Origin: Coxiellaceae bacterium UBA6002
Lineage (GTDB): Bacteria > Pseudomonadota > Gammaproteobacteria > UBA6002
DNA length: 25,717 nt
Reading direction: 5' to 3'
NCBI GenBank assembly: GCA_002429595.1
Contig: DJAM01000169.1
Span: forward strand, 1 to 25,717
In this document: positions 7,949 to 14,829 of the stretch, piece by piece
Layout: every line of letters begins with the position of its first letter
Position numbering within the stretch: the first letter of the stretch is position 1
The notes under the pieces: model-generated
Databases searched by the model: none
The model's input: the letters and a program-made list of their open reading frames with translations, nothing else
What the model was told of the DNA's origin: nothing
Translations under genes and position numbers: made by a program

Positions 7949-8659
7949 TTAGTCTAATAAACTCAGAGAAAAGGGATTAAATTTTGTATTCGTATCGAAG
8001 TAATCTGTGTTGTCGATTTTCTTTAAATAATTCACGAGTGAGAATGTTACGGGCAGCATTATTAGCTCGTAAAATACTTTAAAAAGGTAAAGTGTTAATA
8101 TCATCTTCCAAATCAAATATTGAGGCACGACATTCCAAAAAGCAATATTGCAAAAGATGACCGTATCGAGGCCGACGCCAATCGCCGTACTACTAAGAAC
8201 TCGTAGTGAAAAATGTCTGCCTTGGGTGATGACTTTCAGCTTAGCCAGTGTGAAGGAATTAAAGAATTCACCGACGAAAAAAGCAAGTAGCGAACCAAGA
8301 AATACCCTCAATGAACCCTGAAAAATTAACTGATACGCGGCCGCGCCATGATTGGTATTTGCATCCCAGACCGGTGATGCAGGCAAATGTACTGCCAACC
8401 AAGTACAAAGAGTCACTAAACAACTGCAGATAATCCCGCCCCAAATAATTAACCTGCTCACTTTAAATCCGTAAACTTCTGTGAGAATGTCGTCAAAGAA
8501 ATAAGTGAGTGGAAAAAAAATAAGTGCAGCTGGAAAATCAAAGGCAAAGTTTGGCGTTAGTTGGATCTCGGCTATTTTAAAAGCTGTGAGATTTGAAACG
8601 ACTAAAAAAGTCACAAATAGCATACTAATAAAAATTACACGTTTCGTTGCGATCATCAT
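7949..8659 (-). CDS. yhhQ: YhhQ-family queuosine precursor transporter
   Basis: This 236-residue inner-membrane protein has about six helices. It carries the family signature around FFPLTYFFDDILTEVYGF (residues about 48-65), where the acidic DDILTEVYG segment is diagnostic. It also has LGSLLAFFVGEFFNSF and STAIGVGLDTVIF. YhhQ imports preQ0/preQ1, the deazaguanine precursors used to make queuosine in tRNA. The start could be either of two adjacent ATGs (8659 or 8656), and the ribosome site is weak (GAG). It lies 74 bp upstream of the beta-barrel gene and may share a transcript with it. No preQ1 riboswitch was found in its 129-bp leader. Confidence 0.88.
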   Translation of the reverse strand: MMIATKRVIFISMLFVTFLVVSNLTAFKIAEIQLTPNFAFDFPAALIFFPLTYFFDDILTEVYGFKVSRLIIWGGIICSCLVTLCTWLAVHLPASPVWDANTNHGAAAYQLIFQGSLRVFLGSLLAFFVGEFFNSFTLAKLKVITQGRHFSLRVLSSTAIGVGLDTVIFCNIAFWNVVPQYLIWKMILTLYLFKVFYELIMLPVTFSLVNYLKKIDNTDYFDTNTKFNPFSLSLLD

Positions 8660-8684
8660 TTTTCTCGGTAAAAGGGTATTTTAA

Positions 8685-8714
8685 AGTGTAACCTACCTTA
8701 AGCTTCGTAGGCAA
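8685..8714 (-). promoter_or_regulatory. candidate promoter for yhhQ
   Basis: On the minus strand TTGCCT (8714-8709) and TACACT (8690-8685) are separated by 18 bp, upstream of the ATG at 8659. Each hexamer matches the consensus at 4 of 6 positions. The spacer holds a short hairpin-like CCTAC...GTAGG. Confidence 0.3.
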
Positions 8715-8743
8715 ATTAGAGGGAGGATTTAATATTAAGTTAA

Positions 8744-8749
8744 TATAAT
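8744..8749 (+). promoter_or_regulatory. candidate -10 box for the 8789 gene
   Basis: A perfect TATAAT sits 39 bp before the ATG at 8789, leaving a leader of about 30 nt. No good -35 is present at the right distance, so the promoter may need an activator or may be a chance match. Confidence 0.35.
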
Positions 8750-8788
8750 GATGATACTCTGTCGAATCCATCATTTAAGAGAAGAAAA

Positions 8789-10426
8789 ATGCCAAGAACT
8801 CGCGCGTTTATGAAGTCACTTCTTGACCCGAATAGGGAATTTCGAATCTCCCGCGGTACTCTTTCAAAACATTTAACTATATTGCTGCAAACTCCTTGGG
8901 CTTCTGGTCATAATCTGTATTTGCATGAGGGTGGGCGTATTTTTGAAGAAGAGGTAAATCAGAGAGGAAAAGGTTTTCTGCATGTTAGAGGTGGGACGGT
9001 TCGATTATGGCTTGGGAAAATTGTCAGAAATTGGGTTATTAGTCTGGAGCTGATTCTACTACGACAACCAACAGCAGAGCTTCGCGGTAAGGTTATTAAT
9101 CAAGCGGTAAAGATATTAGTGCCGGTACTGTTAGACGTTCATGCCTCGGTTGGTAATACTGATTCGGCACTTAATGTAGACGATATTACAGGTGCTTTAA
9201 AAGAAACGTTTGAATGTATTGATTCAAAACGTTTTTTGGATGCTATTGCAAATGCCTCAATCGTTGACTTAGAGCAACTTAAGCTTAAAGGCCCGTCTAA
9301 TACTGATGAATTAATTGAATTCTGGCATCTTGGATATTTTCAATACTCCCTAAAGAATATGGCAACAATCCATAGCTTTAGGCAAAACTGTGATTTCTTA
9401 GAATCTTTATATAATGGGGCAAAATGCTTTCTACAGGTTTTAGATCTTAAAAATGATAATGAAATTGTCGACAATTTCTTAACTTCTCAATTAACACTTA
9501 AAGAGCATCAGTGGCGGACAATATTAAGCCGTACCAAACCGACTACCAATTTGTCACACTGGGTGATTGCCATTTCGTTTTGGCTTTTGTTGAACATTAT
9601 ATTTCTAGCCGTTGCTGGCAGTAAAATTGGTTCGGTTTTAGTATTGATCAACACAGGTTATTTTCTAGTCGCGCGTTATAATGCGATCAGCTTTCGCCGC
9701 GATGTCCTCCCAGAATATAAAATAAAAAGCAAAGTGAATTATCAAGATCAGCAGGATCTAGCATTAGATAGAATTAGCGCTTGCGTTAACTTGCATGCGG
9801 TAAAAATACGTTATCTCGAAACAAACAGAACATTGACTATTTTAAAGGTTAAGCCGCAAGAGAAGCCTAAAACAGCTTCTAGTCCAACTTCATTCCTAGA
9901 TGTAGAAGCAAAAAGTGAGGGCGTAGTAAGAAAAGGTAAAAAAGAAAAGAAGTCAGCACCAGAAGAGCGCCAAGAAACTGCAAGTACCAATCATAAAAGA
10001 TTGCGAAGTGTTGATTGGACAGACTCGCATGTACCACGTTTTTCACCCAACAACCCTAAAGACCCAACACGACCTTTCCCTGTAGAAATTAATGGTATTC
10101 CCTATGGGCGTGCTTTTTGCACGTTTCCAGGCCCAATTGCTAGAAAGCTTACAGAAGAGCACGGGATTGATAATTTGATTGATGTAGCAAGTCGCTCGGG
10201 CTCTTCAAAAGGAGATCAAGGAATAGTTAAAGCTAGTGACTGTTATGTAACCAAAGAAGGAGAATTTGAAGCTGTTGCGAAATTAAAATTTATCAGTTCG
10301 CGACATTCTGAGCACTCTAAAGGGCAAGTGCGAGTTTATATGCGAGAAGGTGGCAAAGGTCGAAATGGTGAACTATTATTGATTGCTGATGGCTTGCAGA
10401 CCGATCATCAGTTTTCGAACTCATGA
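8789..10426 (+). CDS. unrecognised two-TM protein with basic linker and C-terminal domain
   Basis: I do not recognise this 545-residue protein. Visible parts are: an N-terminal helical region (1-250); a membrane hairpin at about 257-296 (two hydrophobic segments joined by GSK, followed by RYNAISFRRD); a region to about 355; a low-complexity basic linker at about 378-407 (RKGKKEKK, then NHKRLR); and a compact C-terminal domain at about 428-545 beginning FPVEINGIPYGRAFCTFPGP and ending with LLIADGLQTDH. There is no signal peptide. An AAGAGAAG ribosome site precedes the ATG. A central membrane hairpin with soluble flanks and a lysine-rich linker is common among Legionellales effectors, but that is only an analogy. 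The C-terminal domain, with its conserved-looking Gly, His and Asp residues, could be enzymatic. Confidence 0.75.
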   Translation: MPRTRAFMKSLLDPNREFRISRGTLSKHLTILLQTPWASGHNLYLHEGGRIFEEEVNQRGKGFLHVRGGTVRLWLGKIVRNWVISLELILLRQPTAELRGKVINQAVKILVPVLLDVHASVGNTDSALNVDDITGALKETFECIDSKRFLDAIANASIVDLEQLKLKGPSNTDELIEFWHLGYFQYSLKNMATIHSFRQNCDFLESLYNGAKCFLQVLDLKNDNEIVDNFLTSQLTLKEHQWRTILSRTKPTTNLSHWVIAISFWLLLNIIFLAVAGSKIGSVLVLINTGYFLVARYNAISFRRDVLPEYKIKSKVNYQDQQDLALDRISACVNLHAVKIRYLETNRTLTILKVKPQEKPKTASSPTSFLDVEAKSEGVVRKGKKEKKSAPEERQETASTNHKRLRSVDWTDSHVPRFSPNNPKDPTRPFPVEINGIPYGRAFCTFPGPIARKLTEEHGIDNLIDVASRSGSSKGDQGIVKASDCYVTKEGEFEAVAKLKFISSRHSEHSKGQVRVYMREGGKGRNGELLLIADGLQTDHQFSNS

Positions 10427-10528
10427 GAGTGACTTCCGGGAAAAGGTAAAGCTGTAAGCTGAAAAATACTTCCAACCAAGCGATTTGTTCTATAGTTTTT
10501 TTATAACCTTTAGATAAGGAGTTCGTCT

Positions 10529-11419
10529 ATGTCGGCACAAAAAAAATATGAGCAACAAAATCTTGCTGAAAAAAGTGGCACTTTTTTAATTGGAAACGAC
10601 CTTAAAGTTAATCGTCTGGGATTTGGCACTCTCCACTTAACAGGCCAAGGAGGGTGGGGCGAACCAAAGGACCATTTTGAAGCACTCGAAGTTCTCCACA
10701 AAGCTGTTGATCTTGGAGTTAATTTAATTGATACCGCCGACTCCTATGGGCCAGAAATAGCTGAAAAAATAGTTGCAGAAGCACTACACCCTTACCCAAC
10801 CGATTTGGTCATTGCCACTAAAGGTGGTTTTATAAGGCCAGGCGCTGGGGAGTGGATCGTTAATGGACATCCCGAACATTTACGCAAAGCATGTGAGCAA
10901 AGTCTCAAACGTTTGAAGCTTAATTGTATCGATTTGTATCAGTTGCACCGCATTGATCCTGACGTGTCTTTAGAAGCTCAAATTGGAACGTTAGTTGAAT
11001 TACAGAAAGAAGGTAAAATCCGTCATATTGGCGTATCTAACGTAACATTAGAAGAATTAAAAGCAATAAGACGCTTAGCTAAAATTGCAACCGTACAAAA
11101 TAAATATAACTTAATCGAAAGAACGTCCGAAGAAGTGTTGCAGTATTGTGAACAAGAACACATCGGATTTATACCTTGGTTTCCGCTTGCAACAGGAGAG
11201 CTTGCGAATGAGGTAAGTCCTGTTATGCGAATTGCGAAAAGACTGGATGCTACACCAGCTCAAGTCGCATTAGCTTGGTTGTTGCATAAGTCGCCTGTGA
11301 TGTTGCCTATTCCTGGTACTTCAAGCGTTAAGCATTTGGAAGAAAATCTCGCATCAGTATTGCTAGAGTTAACTGCTTCAGATCTTAAAGAATTGAACAA
11401 ATTTGATTGGTCATATTAA
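10529..11419 (+). CDS. aldo/keto reductase
   Basis: This 296-residue NADPH-dependent oxidoreductase has an (alpha/beta)8 barrel. The catalytic tetrad is intact: D68 and Y73 (IDTADSYG), K98 (IATKGG) and H140 (YQLHRID). The cofactor-binding C-terminal part is present (IPWFPLATGEL, then PGTSSVKHLEENLAS). The length is normal for the family. The substrate is unknown; related proteins reduce aldehydes and ketones, including pyridoxal-type or 2-ketoaldehyde substrates. AAGGAG lies 7 nt before the ATG. The gene ends in a 4-base convergent overlap with the ankyrin gene on the other strand (stop codons share 11417-11418). It appears to be a single-gene transcript. Confidence 0.92.
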   Translation: MSAQKKYEQQNLAEKSGTFLIGNDLKVNRLGFGTLHLTGQGGWGEPKDHFEALEVLHKAVDLGVNLIDTADSYGPEIAEKIVAEALHPYPTDLVIATKGGFIRPGAGEWIVNGHPEHLRKACEQSLKRLKLNCIDLYQLHRIDPDVSLEAQIGTLVELQKEGKIRHIGVSNVTLEELKAIRRLAKIATVQNKYNLIERTSEEVLQYCEQEHIGFIPWFPLATGELANEVSPVMRIAKRLDATPAQVALAWLLHKSPVMLPIPGTSSVKHLEENLASVLLELTASDLKELNKFDWSY

Positions 11420-12213
11420 TGCGTCAGGTAAGGGTCAGACAGAGAGGGTGGGACGAAATAAGATTTTAAAATCTCTCTGTCAGTCTTAATTAGGTATAGT
11501 AACTGTTCAATAAAAGTTGAATATTCAGGATCTATGCAGATGCCGATTTTATCAATTAATGATTGATAGGTGTTACCTTCATGGTCAACCAGTACAGTAT
11601 CAATCTTGGTATTTAGTGAAGGAGAAGGCCACACAAGCAAGCTCTTAATATTGGATACTAAAGTGCTAGTATTAGTTTTAACAAGCAAGGCAACTAAAGT
11701 ATCTAAGTTGTCGGTGCTTTTATAAATAATTTGTTTTAACGCTTCGTGCAGCGGAGTATTCCCTGCTATATCTTGTTGGTTAACAAGTAAAGATTTGCTG
11801 GCCAAGAATGAGATGTTTCCGAAGGAATTGCTTCTAGAAAATGTTGGGAATCTGGCTTCATTTTCAAGTAAAAAAATAATTGCTTCAATGGCATTGCCAT
11901 TCACGGCAAAATGTAATGCATTTTGTTTAGTTTTTGGGCAGGTAGCGTCAATATTATTTTTGGTGAGAATAGGCAGTAGCTCTCTTAGTCGCGCGACATT
12001 GTTATCTTTTGCGGCATTTCTAAACTGCGTTTTAAGTTGATTTAAATTTTCTCGTCGTACAGTATCGATGCAGATTAACAATACCACTAAGAGAACTGCC
12101 CTACTGCCTTTTACATCGAGAACTTCGCCAAGTAAGCCGAGAGTTAAAATAATACCTGCAAAATAGGCGAATTGATTTTTATGGTTAGGCGCTAGTTTCG
12201 ATTTCGCTTGCAT
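11416..12213 (-). CDS. ankyrin-repeat protein with two N-terminal TM helices
   Basis: This 265-residue protein has two hydrophobic helices at about residues 14-32 and 38-52, separated by a short loop (DVKGSR). A soluble region with ankyrin repeats follows: KQNALHFAVNGNAIEAIIFLLENEA (about 97-121, given in two overlapping reads: KQNALHFAVNGN and AIEAIIFLLENEA), GNTPLHEALK (about 151-160), and a degenerate EGNTYQSLIDK. The start is set at 12213, with GGAG 6 nt upstream. The frame is open to an ATG at 12267, but that one has no ribosome site. Ankyrin repeats bind proteins. A membrane-anchored ankyrin protein in a host-associated bacterium is a reasonable effector candidate, but this is inference. 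Confidence 0.8.
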   Translation of the reverse strand: MQAKSKLAPNHKNQFAYFAGIILTLGLLGEVLDVKGSRAVLLVVLLICIDTVRRENLNQLKTQFRNAAKDNNVARLRELLPILTKNNIDATCPKTKQNALHFAVNGNAIEAIIFLLENEARFPTFSRSNSFGNISFLASKSLLVNQQDIAGNTPLHEALKQIIYKSTDNLDTLVALLVKTNTSTLVSNIKSLLVWPSPSLNTKIDTVLVDHEGNTYQSLIDKIGICIDPEYSTFIEQLLYLIKTDREILKSYFVPPSLSDPYLTH

Positions 12214-12403
12214 GAATTGCTCCGAGAAAAAGTAATGTAAGTGTCGCGTCTCAAATACTAAACTCACATTTTAAGTTTTTCTTGCGCAAGCCAGAAGAAT
12301 TATTAAGAATTTTTTCTTAGTTTAATCTAGTCTTAATCTTTAAATATACTTACAAATTAACCTCTCCCAGTATACTTATAACTTAACTTGTGCTTATCAT
12401 TAG

Positions 12404-13048
12404 TTATAGCCCAGGACTGGTATGTTCAACTGCAATTGCCTGTTCCTCCTTGAACAAATTGATGATACTAACAAGTGCTGCAACTAAGAAAAGTGGAATT
12501 AATAAACCTATATTTGCTGCGAAAGTTGATCTGTTTATGCCATTCCATGCGTCGTAACATTGTTCTTTTGTCGCATTGAAATGTGTTTTTTCAAATTCAC
12601 TCGCATCTTCTTTTTGGTTTGAAACTATTAAGCCTCCAAATATCCCTAATACGAAAAGAACAAGCAGTAGTCCTTGCAGTAACCCAATGCCAACTTTCGC
12701 TTTGATGCTTCGTTGAAGCGCCAAGCTTTGTTCGGATCTAACTAATAATGTTGCTGCCTCTTCAGCCGTACAGTTTTTTAATTCTTCATAATAGAAATAT
12801 AGAATGCTAATTAAAGTGGCTGGAGCCAGTACAATCAAGCTATACAATACAGCAAGCGCTTCATGATGATTTTCAAGATCCCAGTTATCCATACAGCTTT
12901 CAAACGTACTACTCGCAGGAGGCTTGCGATTTGGAGCAAAGTGAATGATGTTGTTGACAGTAATTACGACACCGGTTCCCACCGCAGTGAGGCCTAAACC
13001 ACATGCCAAACTTTTACAGAGAATTTTAGTTATCTTTCCAGCGCCCAT
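12404..13048 (-). CDS. four-TM family protein A (NxT-x3-C-x3-W / ExxxLL family)
   Basis: This 214-residue membrane protein of unknown family is paralogous to B (13358-14002) and C (16360-17010). TM helices are predicted at about 14-32, 65-86, 119-142 and 178-198. Loop 1 holds S46-S-T48-x3-C52-x3-W56 (the sequon Asn is replaced by Ser here). The central loop holds E97-A-A-T-L101-L102, an acidic dileucine-type motif. Loop 3 holds N158-A-T160-x3-C164-x3-W168. Alignment with B needs no gaps and gives about 58 identities in 214. There is no signal peptide beyond TM1. AAGGA precedes the ATG with a 7-nt spacer. A promoter and a copy of the shared upstream repeat lie before it. It could be a host-membrane effector or a bacterial inner-membrane protein. 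The function is unknown. Confidence 0.8.
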   Translation of the reverse strand: MGAGKITKILCKSLACGLGLTAVGTGVVITVNNIIHFAPNRKPPASSTFESCMDNWDLENHHEALAVLYSLIVLAPATLISILYFYYEELKNCTAEEAATLLVRSEQSLALQRSIKAKVGIGLLQGLLLVLFVLGIFGGLIVSNQKEDASEFEKTHFNATKEQCYDAWNGINRSTFAANIGLLIPLFLVAALVSIINLFKEEQAIAVEHTSPGL

Positions 13049-13081
13049 GATTATTCCTTTTGTTTATTATTTGCTTAGTGC

Positions 13082-13110
13082 TAGATATTAAATTGTTAGG
13101 TGTTTGACAA
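13082..13110 (-). promoter_or_regulatory. candidate promoter for family gene A
   Basis: On the minus strand TTGTCA (13110-13105) is followed after 17 bp by TATCTA (13087-13082), about 35-60 bp before the ATG at 13048. The -35 is good and the -10 poor. Gene B has a promoter-like pair at the same distance from its start, which supports both. Confidence 0.4.
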
Positions 13111-13189
13111 TATAATCTTTTATTAATAAAAAATGTAGCTAAGAATGTTCTTGAATTTAGGAAGTAAGATTAAACTGCTTGAGGCTTGG

Positions 13190-13355
13190 TTGGTCTGAAC
13201 TTAGTGATCCACCTGGTATCGATTCAGTCATCAATTTAAACTAGGTGGATCACAAAAGTCAGTATGGACATATTATAACGATGTGGATTTTAAAAAAATA
13301 ATCTTTACTCGTTGTTTGTCGTAAGTGTCTTCTTCTGCTGCTGTGAGCATTTTCC
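13190..13355. repeat. upstream repeat, copy 1 (before gene A)
   Basis: The 91-bp core (13190-13280) is about 93% identical to copy 2 (14127-14219). It begins TTGGTCTGAACTTAGTGATC and ends ACATATTATAACG. It carries an inverted repeat: GTGATCCACCTGGT (13204-13217) and ACTAGGTGGATCAC (13240-13253) around a 22-nt loop. A weaker shared tail follows, with GTAAG near 13321 and AGCATTTTCC ending at 13353. The copy fills most of the 309-bp gap between A and B: its core starts 142 bp before the A start, and its tail ends 3 bp from the B stop codon. No open frame is visible. It could be a structured RNA, a paired operator, or a small dispersed element. Confidence 0.8.
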
Positions 13356-13357
13356 CA

Positions 13358-14002
13358 TCAGTCTAAAGCTAGTCTTGAAGGAGCAACTTCAGGTTCCGAT
13401 AAACAAAACTGTCTAAGCGTTGTAATTGGCGCTAAGAGAGCAAAAGTCCAGATAAAACCGAGAACGTTATAACCAAAGTTAACATTATCTCTATGAGTCC
13501 AGGCTCCGAAGCATTCGATTGCGGTGGCGTTACTATGCTGCCTTTCAAAGACGCTAGCGACATCAACTTCTTCATAGGTCCAAGCGCTTCCTAATATTCC
13601 CAGAATAATCAAGGTTCCCAAAAAAGCTTGGAGAAGACCAATACTGACCTTGCTACACTTATCCGACTTTGGAAGATCTTCCGGATTTTCAGATCTTATC
13701 AGTGGTTGTGCTTCCTGGCTGCGAGATTCTTTGAAAAATTGATAGCAATCAAATACAAAAGCCAAAACGGCAGCAGGTGGGAGTACTAAGAGGCAGAATG
13801 TAAGATAGAACAATGCTTGATGACTTTGTTCCGACCAATCCTCTACACAAGTTCCTAGCGTGCTATTGTCAGGCACAATTCTATTTGGATGATAATTTTT
13901 GCCATTTTGGTAGCTAACCATGAGCCCCGCGGTTGCAGCTGTAGCGGCTGTTCCGTAAAGAAGCCCCTTGCCTAGTATTGTCAAGATATTACATGTTCTC
14001 AT
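13358..14002 (-). CDS. four-TM family protein B (NxT-x3-C-x3-W / ExxxLI family)
   Basis: This 214-residue protein is a paralogue of A and C and the best-preserved example of the motifs. N-terminal LTILGKGLLYG (7-17) is shared with C. Loop 1 has N46-S-T48-x3-C52-x3-W56. The central loop has E97-A-Q-P-L101-I102. Loop 3 has N158-A-T160-x3-C164-x3-W168. TM helices are at about 12-32, 64-85, 118-140 and 177-196. With the N-terminus in the cytosol, both Asn/Cys/Trp loops fall outside and the dileucine-type motif inside. The ribosome site is GGGG, 6 nt before the ATG. The gene lies 309 bp upstream of A in the same direction, with its own candidate promoter and its own copy of the upstream repeat. 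The family is not recognised. Confidence 0.8.
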   Translation of the reverse strand: MRTCNILTILGKGLLYGTAATAATAGLMVSYQNGKNYHPNRIVPDNSTLGTCVEDWSEQSHQALFYLTFCLLVLPPAAVLAFVFDCYQFFKESRSQEAQPLIRSENPEDLPKSDKCSKVSIGLLQAFLGTLIILGILGSAWTYEEVDVASVFERQHSNATAIECFGAWTHRDNVNFGYNVLGFIWTFALLAPITTLRQFCLSEPEVAPSRLALD

Positions 14003-14033
14003 TGATTGCCCCAGATATTAATTTTGTAAAAAT

Positions 14034-14062
14034 ATATTATTTTTTGGTTAATAGGTTGGCAA
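14034..14062 (-). promoter_or_regulatory. candidate promoter for family gene B
   Basis: On the minus strand TTGCCA (14062-14057) and TAATAT (14039-14034) are spaced by 17 bp, ending 31 bp before the ATG at 14002. The layout parallels that of gene A: the -35 is about 60 bp from the start and the repeat about 65-80 bp further upstream. Confidence 0.4.
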
Positions 14063-14126
14063 TTTTCGTATAAAACATGACTGTTGTAAAGGAGTTCTGG
14101 GAAGGCATTCTAGTGAGGAGTGAAGA

Positions 14127-14292
14127 TTGGTCTGAACTTAGTGATCCATCTGGTATCGATTCGTCATCAATTTGAACAAGGTGGATCACAAAAGTCAGTT
14201 AGGACATATTATTATAACGCTTAGGGTTGAGGAATAATCCACTATCTGCTGTTCGCGTAAGTAAGGGCTGCCGCTTTTGTAAGCATTTTCCT
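14127..14292. repeat. upstream repeat, copy 2 (before gene B)
   Basis: The 93-bp core (14127-14219) matches copy 1 apart from about six substitutions or single-base indels and one 3-bp insertion. The inverted repeat is GTGATCCATCTGGT (14141-14154) and ACAAGGTGGATCAC (14176-14189) around a 21-nt loop. The C-to-T change in the left arm leaves a T.G pair on the plus strand, so plus-strand RNA could still fold there, while minus-strand RNA would have a C.A mismatch. The tail again contains CGTAAG and AGCATTTTCC. It lies between gene B and the CAP gene, in a 362-bp gap with nothing else but promoters and a short palindrome. Confidence 0.8.
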
Positions 14293-14294
14293 AG

Positions 14295-14306
14295 GTCGAT
14301 ATCGAC
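14295..14306. promoter_or_regulatory. perfect 12-bp palindrome upstream of the CAP gene
   Basis: GTCGATATCGAC is perfectly self-complementary and lies just before the candidate -35 of the CAP gene (14309). The position fits an operator, but a single 12-bp palindrome may be chance. Copy 1 of the repeat lacks it. Confidence 0.3.
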
Positions 14307-14308
14307 AG

Positions 14309-14337
14309 TTTAATTTTCTAGGCCACACGTTTACAAT
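14309..14337 (+). promoter_or_regulatory. candidate promoter for the CAP gene
   Basis: TTTAAT (14309-14314) and TACAAT (14332-14337) are separated by 17 bp. The -10 matches 5 of 6 and the -35 is weak. It lies 27 bp before the ATG at 14365. Confidence 0.4.
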
Positions 14338-14364
14338 GGCGCGACTCAACAAGAGGATATAAAA

Positions 14365-14829
14365 ATGAAAAAAATATTAGGAATTATTTTTCTTACTCTC
14401 TTTACTCCTGTTTATGCTTTAGACTTTGATGCTGATTTTCAAAAAGAAATTTTAAACGAGGTGAATCACTATCGTGTGTCTCAAGGCCTAACTGAATTAA
14501 AATTATCAAGTAACATTTCCAAAGAAGCTAAAGAACATAGTGTCGAGATGGCTAACAACTCAGTTAAATTTGGCCACAACGGTTTTGATAAAAGAATGAA
14601 CACCGTTTTTGGTGAATTTAATCAGCCACGTGGTATTGCAGAAAATGTTGCGATGTCACCCTTTAGTGCTCAATCAATAGTAAAGATGTGGTTAAATAGC
14701 CCAGGTCACAAAAAAAATATTGAAGGTGACTTCAATTACACAGGTATCGGATTTGCCTATGATAAAAATGGCTATGCTTATGTGACTCAGATTTTCCTTC
14801 TAGCCGATCAAGAGAAACTAACTCATTGA
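14365..14829 (+). CDS. secreted CAP/SCP-domain protein (YkwD-like)
   Basis: This 154-residue protein has a signal peptide (residues 1-18, MKKILGIIFLTLFTPVYA) and a bacterial CAP domain. Family landmarks are the N-terminal helix with LNEVNHYRVSQGL, H58 (AKEHSVEMA), H71 (FGHNGFDKR), E93 (GIAENVA) and the SPGHKKNI segment with H115. H71, E93 and H115 fit the usual metal-site and catalytic-like cavity. CAP proteins are exported; bacterial members are mostly uncharacterised, and eukaryotic ones bind lipids or act as virulence and defence proteins. GAGG lies 8 nt before the ATG. The gene ends in a 7-base convergent overlap with the Tim44-like gene. Confidence 0.9.
   Translation: MKKILGIIFLTLFTPVYALDFDADFQKEILNEVNHYRVSQGLTELKLSSNISKEAKEHSVEMANNSVKFGHNGFDKRMNTVFGEFNQPRGIAENVAMSPFSAQSIVKMWLNSPGHKKNIEGDFNYTGIGFAYDKNGYAYVTQIFLLADQEKLTH

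Noticed and set aside
8660..8788. Possible preQ1 riboswitch in the leader of yhhQ
   Set aside because: The only hairpin-like element (CCTAC...GTAGG) lacks the preQ1-I/II sequence core and pseudoknot partner, so there is no support beyond gene context.
12281..12290. Palindrome CTTGCGCAAG upstream of the ankyrin gene
   Set aside because: A single 10-bp palindrome with no second copy or promoter relation is easily due to chance.
13190..14292. Direct repeats as a CRISPR array or insertion sequence
   Set aside because: There are only two copies about 0.9 kb apart with a gene between them. There is no regular spacing, no transposase and no clear target-site duplication.
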